64,000 nucleotides of DNA. It comes from Mikania micrantha. Lineage: Eukaryota; Streptophyta; Magnoliopsida; Asterales; Asteraceae. The notes below the pieces were generated by a model. That model was not told the origin of the DNA. It saw only the letters and a list, made by a program, of their open reading frames with translations, and did not search any database. The position numbers were made by a program, and so were the translations under genes. The DNA lies in the NCBI GenBank assembly GCA_009363875.1, contig CM018690.1, positions 38,011,445-38,075,444 on the forward strand. Direction: 5' to 3'. Positions 57,678 to 64,000 of the stretch are shown here, piece after piece (position 1 is the stretch's first letter; the number at the start of each line of letters is the position of its first letter).

Positions 57678-60600
57678 AACTTGCGTTGCCAGTGTTTGTC
57701 TGTTCCGCGAACAGGTGTGGGTACTTTTGTTTCATCTGGTCTTCACGTTCCCACGTGAATTCCGGTCCTCGTCGCGAAGTCCATCGCACCTTTACTATCG
57801 GTATCTTGCTGAGTTTGAGCTTCTTGGTTTCCCGGTCCATAATCTCCACCGGTTCTTCCACGAAATTCAATTGTTCGTCGATCTGTATTTCCTCAAGAGG
57901 GATAACAAGTGTCTCATCAGACAGGCACTTTTGAGATTCGAGATGTGAAATACGTTGTGTACACTGCTCAATTCAATTGGCAGGTTCAGTTCGTAGGCTA
58001 CAGGGCCTATTCGTTTTGTAATCTCGAAAGGTCCAATGTATCGAGGGTTTAACTTGCCTCGTTTGCCAAACCGTATGACTCCCTTCCAAGGCGAGACCTA
58101 GAGTAACACTCTGTCTCCCACCTGGAACTCCAACGGTTTGCGTCGTTTATCAGCATAGCTTTTCTGTCTGTCTCGAGCTGCTGCCATCCATTTGCGTATT
58201 TGCACGATCTTTTCAGTTGTTTCGTGCACCAGTTCTGGACCAGTCAGTTGGCTGTCTCCAACTTCCGCCCAGCAGATGGGTGATCGACACTTTCGTCTGT
58301 AAAGTGCTTCGAATGGTGCAGCTTGGATGCTAGTGTGGTAGCTGTTGTTATATGAAAACTCAACTAACGGTAGGTGAGTCTCCCAGCTATTTCCAAAGTC
58401 AATAACACATGCCCGAAGCATGTCCTCTAGTGTTTGTATGGTTCGCTCACTCTGTCCGTCCGTCTGCGGGTGGTAAGCGGTACTCATGTCCAATCTCGTG
58501 CCCAAAGCCTTATGAAAAGACTTCCAGAAATGCGACGTAAAGCGACTGTCGCGATCGGAGATTATCGAGATTGGTACTCCATGTCGAGTGACCACTTCCT
58601 TTATATAGATACGAGTGAGCTTGTCCAACTTGTCAGTCTCCTTGATGGGTAGGAAATGTGCGGACTTTGTCAGTCGGTCTACGATAACCCAGATGGTATC
58701 GCAACCACTTGCCGTCTTTGGCAGTTTAGTGATGAAGTCCATGGAAATATGTTCCCATTTCCACATCGGTAATTCCGGTTGTTGAAGTAACCCTGATGGC
58801 TTCTGGTACTCAACTTTGACCTTTGAGCATGTTTGGCCACCAGTAGGTTGTCTTCAGATCGTGATACATCTTGTCAGAACCCGGATGTACGGAATACCGG
58901 CTCTTGTGAGCTTCGTCCATCACTACTTCTCTCAATCCTCCGTAGTGTGGAATCCAAATTCGATCCATTAAGTAATAGGCTTCGTCATCCTTTACTTTCA
59001 TCTGTTTATCCATACCACGCATGGCTTCAAGAGTGAGATTTTCAGCTTTCAGGGCTTCCTGTTGTGCGATTCGAATCTGATTTGGTAGTTCAAAATGAAT
59101 CGTGAGTTGTAGGGCACGCACGCGTTTTGTTGTTTCCTTCCGGCTCAACGCGTCGGCCACTACATTTGCTTTACCGGGATGGTACTTAATGGCGCAATCA
59201 TAATCGCCGATGAGTTCGACCCATCTTCGTTGCCTCATATTTAGCTCCTTCTGGTCGAAGATGTGTTGTAGGCTTTTATGATCGGTAAAGATAGTGCATT
59301 TTGTGCCATACAAGTAGTGTCGCCAGATCTTCAAGGCAAATACTACGGCTCCCAACTCAAGGTCATGAGTCGTGTAGTTCTTCTCATGCACCTTCAGTTG
59401 TCGTGAAGCATATGCTATCACCTTCTCGTGTTGCATCAATACGCAACCAAGTCCTTGTTTCGAGGCGTCACAATACACCACGAAATCATCGCATCCTTCC
59501 GGTAAGGATAGGATAGGTGCAGTACATAGTTTCTGCTTCAACAAATTGAAAGCAGTTTCCTGTTTGTCTCCCGAGTCAAACTTCTTGTCTTTATGGGTCA
59601 GGGATGTCAGTGATTGAGCAATCTTTGAAAACCCTTCAATGACTCTCCTGTAGTACCCAGCCAGCCCTAGGAATTGCCGCACCTCAGTTGGAGTCTTGGG
59701 TGCTTCCCAGTTCTTGATGGCTTCAATCTTGGCAGGGTCTACGTGTATTCCTTGTTCGTTAACCACATGTCCAAGAAATTGGACCTCGCGAATCCAAAAG
59801 TCGCACTTTGAGAATTTCGCGTATAGTTGCTCTTTCTTCAGTAATTCCAAGACTAGTCTTAGATGTTCAACATGTTCTTCTCGATTCTTTGAATAAATCA
59901 GAATGTCGTCAATGAACACTATTACAAATTTATCGAGATAAGGTTTGCACACTCTATTCATGAGGTCCATGAATACTGCTGGTGCGTTGGTCAGTCCAAA
60001 GGGCATAACCAGAAATTCGTAGTGTCCGTATCGGGTTCTGAAGGCAGTCTTAGGAATATCATTTTCCTGTATCCTTAGTTGATGGTAACCCGATCTTAGA
60101 TCGATCTTCGAATAGTAGCTTGACCCTTGCAACTGGTCAAACAGATCATCTATTCGCGGTAATGGATATCGATTCTTGATCGTCACCTTGTTCAGTTCTC
60201 TGTAGTCGATACACATACGGAATGATCCGTCTTTCTTCTTCACAAACAAGACCGGTGCTCCCCAAGGTGAGAAGCTCGGTCTGATGAAACCTTTATCTAG
60301 CAGTTCCTGCAACTGGTTAGACAGTTCCTGCATCTCTGTCGGTGCGAGTCGATATGGGGCTTTAGCGATCGGTGTTGCTCCTAGTGTGAGGTTTATTCGG
60401 AACTCAATTTGTCACTTCGGTGGTAGTCCCGGTAAATCCTCAGGAATACTTCAGAGAAATTTCGGACTAAAGTTATGTCCTCGATCTTCTTTTCAGCCTT
60501 TGGTTGCTCAGTGATGAGGGCTAGTTATCGCAGAGTATCCCTTCTGCAGATACTTGCTCGCTTACATACAAGATATGATTTTCAATGGTATTCTCCGTTG

Positions 60601-62101
60601 TTCTCCATGGATCGAGAGCTGTTCTCCGTCTTGCAACGTCACTCGCACGATCTTCTCGTTACATACAATCTCAGCTTGATTTGCAGATAGCCGGTCCGCT
60701 CCAATGTCCTCATCGAAACTCCCGAGAGTCACCGGCATTAAATTGATTACGGGCTCGTGATCCGCCAATACCATGACGCATCCTCGGAAAACGTGTTGCG
60801 TTTCGATCAGCTTGTCGTCGGCTAACTTTATGGCATACTTATAATCTAGTGGTGTTGAGGTAACATTAAGCAATTTACTAAATTCACTAGATACAGAAAC
60901 TCCTATCGGCTCGGGTATCAAATAATACACTTGCATATTTAAAGGAACGTACCGGTTATGATGTTGGGATCATCATTAGCTTTTCCGGATTTAACTACGA
61001 ATGCCTTACCCCTTGCAGGTTGTCTCCTGCTTTCTTGTTTTGTGGACAATCTCGGCGTATGTGGCCAGACTTGCCACAGGTGAAGCATCCCCTTTGTGGT
61101 GTCACTTTACTTGTGTTTGGCCTCGGGTTGGCACGACACTCCCTCGTAATATGTCCATTTTTCCCACATCTAGTACACTTGATCCTATTGCATAGACCAA
61201 AGTGATGGTATGAGCATTTGTTGCACTTGGGGTAGTTACCTTGGTATACCTTTTTGCCTTGAGTATCAGATTGAGTGGCAATAAAATCTTTTGCTGGTGC
61301 GGGGAAATGCTGGGTTGATTGTTGTGGTGAGAAGGTCCTGTTGTTGCTGGGCTCCCACTTCCGCTTGGTCCCTTGGGGCTTCAGGTGTTCACCCCTCTTG
61401 GGTAGCTTACCCAGTGCTACCGCTTGGTCAGTCAGACAATGAGCCAAGCAAATAGTGGGTTGAATGAGTGTGGGGTCTTCCGTGGTAACCAAGCCTTGGA
61501 TCTGTTCAGGTAATCCCTTGATGTATTGTTCAATATTTTTGTATTCTGGGGTCACCATTTCTGGATACAGTCTACACATCTCGTGGAATCGAGCGGTGTA
61601 TTGTTCAATCTCGGATCCCTCCATTTTGTGAATCCAGAATCCCTCCAGTTGTTTGATTTCGTTTTGAGGGCAGTATTCTTTCTTCAACATCTTGACGAAG
61701 TTTTCCCATGGGATTGAGTTAGCAGTCTCCAGACTTAGTGTCTGGATGTGCGAATTCCACCAAGTGAGTGCCTGTCCTTCAAAAGTCCCGGTAGCAAATT
61801 TTACTTTATTCTTTTCAGAACACCCGCTCAAGCAGAAGTTTGACTCAACCTTCTTAATCCATTGGAACAGTCCTACCGCTCCTTCCGATCCCTTGAATAC
61901 ATGAGGATTGTAGTTAGTGAAGGTTCTGAATGAACATCCTTCCGAGTTGCTGTTGTGAGTCACGTTGCTTGTTTCACTGTTCAGGCGTGCAGTCTCGTGA
62001 TTCGCAATGGCTTTTCTAACCCGTTATTCTACCATAGCTTTGATAGCCGCAGAACTGATTGCCAGGTTGTCTGTACGCACATACGTTCCTTGACCAGCCA
62101 T
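57676..62101 (-). pseudogene. Broken Tekay-type gag-pol
   Basis: All domains are recognisable on the minus strand: gag (from Met at 62101; ALTWWNSHIQ, two CCHC knuckles CTRCGKNGHITREC and CFTCGKSGHIRRDC, to about 60995), protease remnant (60562-60936), reverse transcriptase and RNase H (58810-60333, FIDD intact), integrase core (58098-58766) and chromodomain-like tail (57676-57870). Breaks I can read: stop in gag at 62024-62026; extra base plus DTG to DTR at the protease active site (Arg codon 60911-60913); stop at 60562-60564; frameshifts between about 60430 and 60540; stop at 60412-60414; an out-of-frame deletion near 58825 removing part of the integrase zinc region; stop at 58098-58100; and one base lost in a run at 57929-57932. 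It cannot make a working polyprotein. Confidence 0.93.
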
Positions 62102-62889
62102 TCGTAATATCTATATACAATAGATATTGTATTACCTATCGTTAGAGACAGTAGGGTGTTAGCATGTGCAGAGGGAAAAATTACCAGTTTCTTCAAAAGT
62201 ACGGTAACAAATTTCATAAGATCACTGTTACCAAAGTGATGTGTATGAGCTTAGCTCGCTCATGTAGGTTCTAACAATACTAAATACAATAGGGAAATAA
62301 ACTGCTCGGTGTAAGTAGCGGAGCTCAGATCTCTACTAGCAGCGGTGTGCTACCCAGTCTCCCTAATGGGTGTAGCTTACCATCTGAATTTTCTAGAATT
62401 CGTATGTACTTATAAATTCACGATTGCGTTGGCCACCATAATCGTCAATTTATCTTACACAGTCATTCTAGTTCCTTCAATCTGAAGCTAATGATCACAT
62501 TAGTGCTCGAAGTTCAACTTTGGAGTGCTGTCACTAAGGTTTCGTTCCGCAAGTGTACGTCAGTTGACTGGGTTTACGCTCAAGAATGGGGATTGGGAAA
62601 AGCGTTCGATTCGAGTTAGATTGTACTAGTGTTGTCTTCCTCAGAACATTGAAGAGTTCCCTTCCGTCCTGTGCTCGTCCTTTCACTAATCCCATCGCAG
62701 AGTGCTCAAGCGTAGTCGGATATGAACACCCGCTAAGGGTTCCACAGATATGCTCGTAAGTATCCGATAAAATCGCAAAGCATATTGTTAAACTATGCAC
62801 ATAATATGTTGTGTGAAACTAGTGTAGTGTCTAAAGTTGAGCAATGGCTATAGTCTAAGTTTACTACATGCAAACCTAGTTCTCTATAA
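62102..62889 (-). other. Leader of the degraded element
   Basis: Non-coding sequence between the primer site and the gag start, about 790 bp, much longer than the 150-bp leader of the intact copy. Nothing recognisable inside. Confidence 0.55.
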
Positions 62890-62906
62890 CCAAGGCTCTG
62901 ATACCA
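62890..62906 (-). promoter_or_regulatory. Primer binding site of the degraded element, initiator Met tRNA
   Basis: The minus strand reads TGGTATCAGAGCCTTGG, three bases from the LTR end at 62910. Confidence 0.9.
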
Positions 62907-62909
62907 GTC

Positions 62910-63857
62910 TGTCACACCCCAAATTTCCCACTCGTGGTGTCAGTCCACGTGGGTGTGACGTGGCCAGAATCACAGCTCAAGGTCATATAGAACAACTCTA
63001 TATATGTTTTCAAGACACAAGTTCGTCATAAATGATAACAAAATAAGTTGTAGTGGAAATACATTATCATAGCAGCGGAAATGTTAGAAGTTTGATAAAT
63101 GCTGCGGAAATACAATTGTTAAACACTACGATGTTTAATACATAACATAATTAAAATTGTTTGAAAGAAAGACATAAATAAATGCATGCGGGTCCTATGC
63201 TCAGTCCCCTAAGTGCTTTCCTGATCCTTGATCCTGTCAGCTACCTGAGAATACATGTTTAAGAAAAAGTGTCAACACGATGGTTGGTGAGTTCACAGGT
63301 TTTGATAAACATTTCAATTCAGAAATCATGTGTCATACTGTTTATTTAATGTTAGTCCCGAGCCCTTGGCTCCAAGTGTCAGTGCGTCACTACCGAAACT
63401 AGACTTGTTAGTCCTTGCCTCCGCTATGTCTCGTAATAACATAGCAAGATAGGTCGAGATTTCACGTGTTATGACCTCCAGTCAACATTTTCGCCACGCG
63501 GGGCTCGTCACACCCAAATAGATCTTTTTAAACTCACCTCGTTGTTTATACATTAACGGTAAGACTTTGTGAGGGCTTAATTACGATACAACACTTATGT
63601 TTGTCTAATAAACCAGCATACACAATTTGTTTGTACAAGTATAAATGTTTGACTCGATTCAACAAGTATTCTCCCCCTATTTGAAAAGCTTGTAAAAGAG
63701 TAAAGAGGGGCCGTAAACTCACCTTAGAAGTGATCAGAAAGTAAATGCGTAAGCTCCTGCGTCACAGAGTAGTCGGTCACCGGCAACCTATATCGTATAC
63801 CGTACGTGAGTTTGTGTAAGTGACCGTGCTCGTGTTCGTGTTAGTGCTCGTGTTTGT
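62910..63857 (-). repeat. 5' LTR (U5 part) of the degraded element
   Basis: Positions 63385-63857 match 55122-55592 closely. The U5 end has a terminal hairpin GTCACACCC/GGGTGTGAC (62911-62959). The rest of the LTR is displaced by the insertion at 63858 and lies outside the window. Confidence 0.88.
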
Positions 63858-64000
63858 TGTCACACCCCGACCGACGGCGGAATACGTCGGGGCGCGAGTT
63901 TGACTGTTCATTAGCTCATGGTGCTATTAAGATGTTTCAATATTTAATGCATCATTATTACAAAACAGTCATAACATTCATTGAATCACATACAAACATT
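63858..64000 (-). mobile_element. Start of another LTR inserted in the 5' LTR, cut by the window end
   Basis: It begins TGTCACACCCCGACC right after TTTGT (63853-63857), which should reappear on the far side as the target duplication. The sequence parallels the solo LTR at 27467, including GCGGAATAC and GGGGCGCGAGTTTGA. Orientation is inferred as minus. Confidence 0.8.

Larger units (their letters stand above)
55122..63857 (-). mobile_element. Degraded Tekay-type Ty3/gypsy element, minus strand
   Basis: It consists of a 3' LTR lacking its U5 end (55122-57640), an internal region of 5,269 bp (57641-62909) and a 5' LTR (62910-63857) interrupted by another LTR. The Met primer site and polypurine tract are intact but gag-pol is broken many times. 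Roughly six differences in about 470 bp of LTR overlap were seen by eye, so it is clearly older than the intact element at 5312. Confidence 0.9.

Overview
Eukaryotic (flowering plant) nuclear DNA, about 95% transposable elements with one clear host gene. No bacterial, organellar or viral gene set is visible. Evidence for a eudicot: plant-type Ty3/gypsy elements with initiator-Met and Asp tRNA primer sites, plant MITE families and a plant-specific DUF protein. Asteraceae is my best guess from the repeat style, but this cannot be proved from the sequence alone.

Layout. (1) 1-5306: host gene with a G-box/TATA promoter (CDS 1796-2740, a DUF7950-like protein), among a Mutator-like foldback (545-971), a tRNA-derived SINE (1261-1510), a candidate Harbinger-type MITE, a SINE-like patch and a deleted PIF/Harbinger copy (4139-4889). 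(2) 5312-18572: an intact, very young Tekay/Del-type Ty3/gypsy element on the minus strand, with 4.2-kb LTRs, one gag-pol ORF of 1542 codons and a perfect 5-bp target duplication. (3) 18573-25351: a hAT-type MITE, a 2-kb PIF/Harbinger element with a three-exon ORF1 (Myb/trihelix protein) but no transposase, two related long-inverted-repeat MITEs sitting in TA microsatellites, then AT-rich sequence without genes. (4) 25352-55121: a direct tandem array of a non-coding LTR element (LARD-like), LTR-int-LTR-int-LTR-int-LTR-int, broken by a solo LTR (27467-30452) and by an Athila-type element that has gag and protease only (42347-49133). (5) 55122-63857: an older, degraded Tekay-like element on the minus strand, its 5' LTR interrupted at 63858 by another LTR running off the window.

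How the parts relate. The intact Tekay copy encodes a full replication set. The LARD-like units keep LTRs, primer site and polypurine tract but no protein, so they would depend on proteins supplied in trans.

The most interesting signal is not coding. Short hairpins with compensatory base-pair changes recur in these elements: (a) a hairpin just upstream of the polypurine tract, with core TTTC-nGGGAC-GAAA, in four families including both Tekay and Athila types; (b) a TCGCG-xxx-CGCGA hairpin family in Athila and Tekay LTRs; (c) a TCACA-AGTGG-TGTGA family through the LARD, with a 54-bp hairpin array about 450 bp after its primer site; (d) an LTR-terminal hairpin with conserved loop GCGGAATA; (e) TATA boxes centred in long palindromes. 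All were read by eye and need statistical testing.
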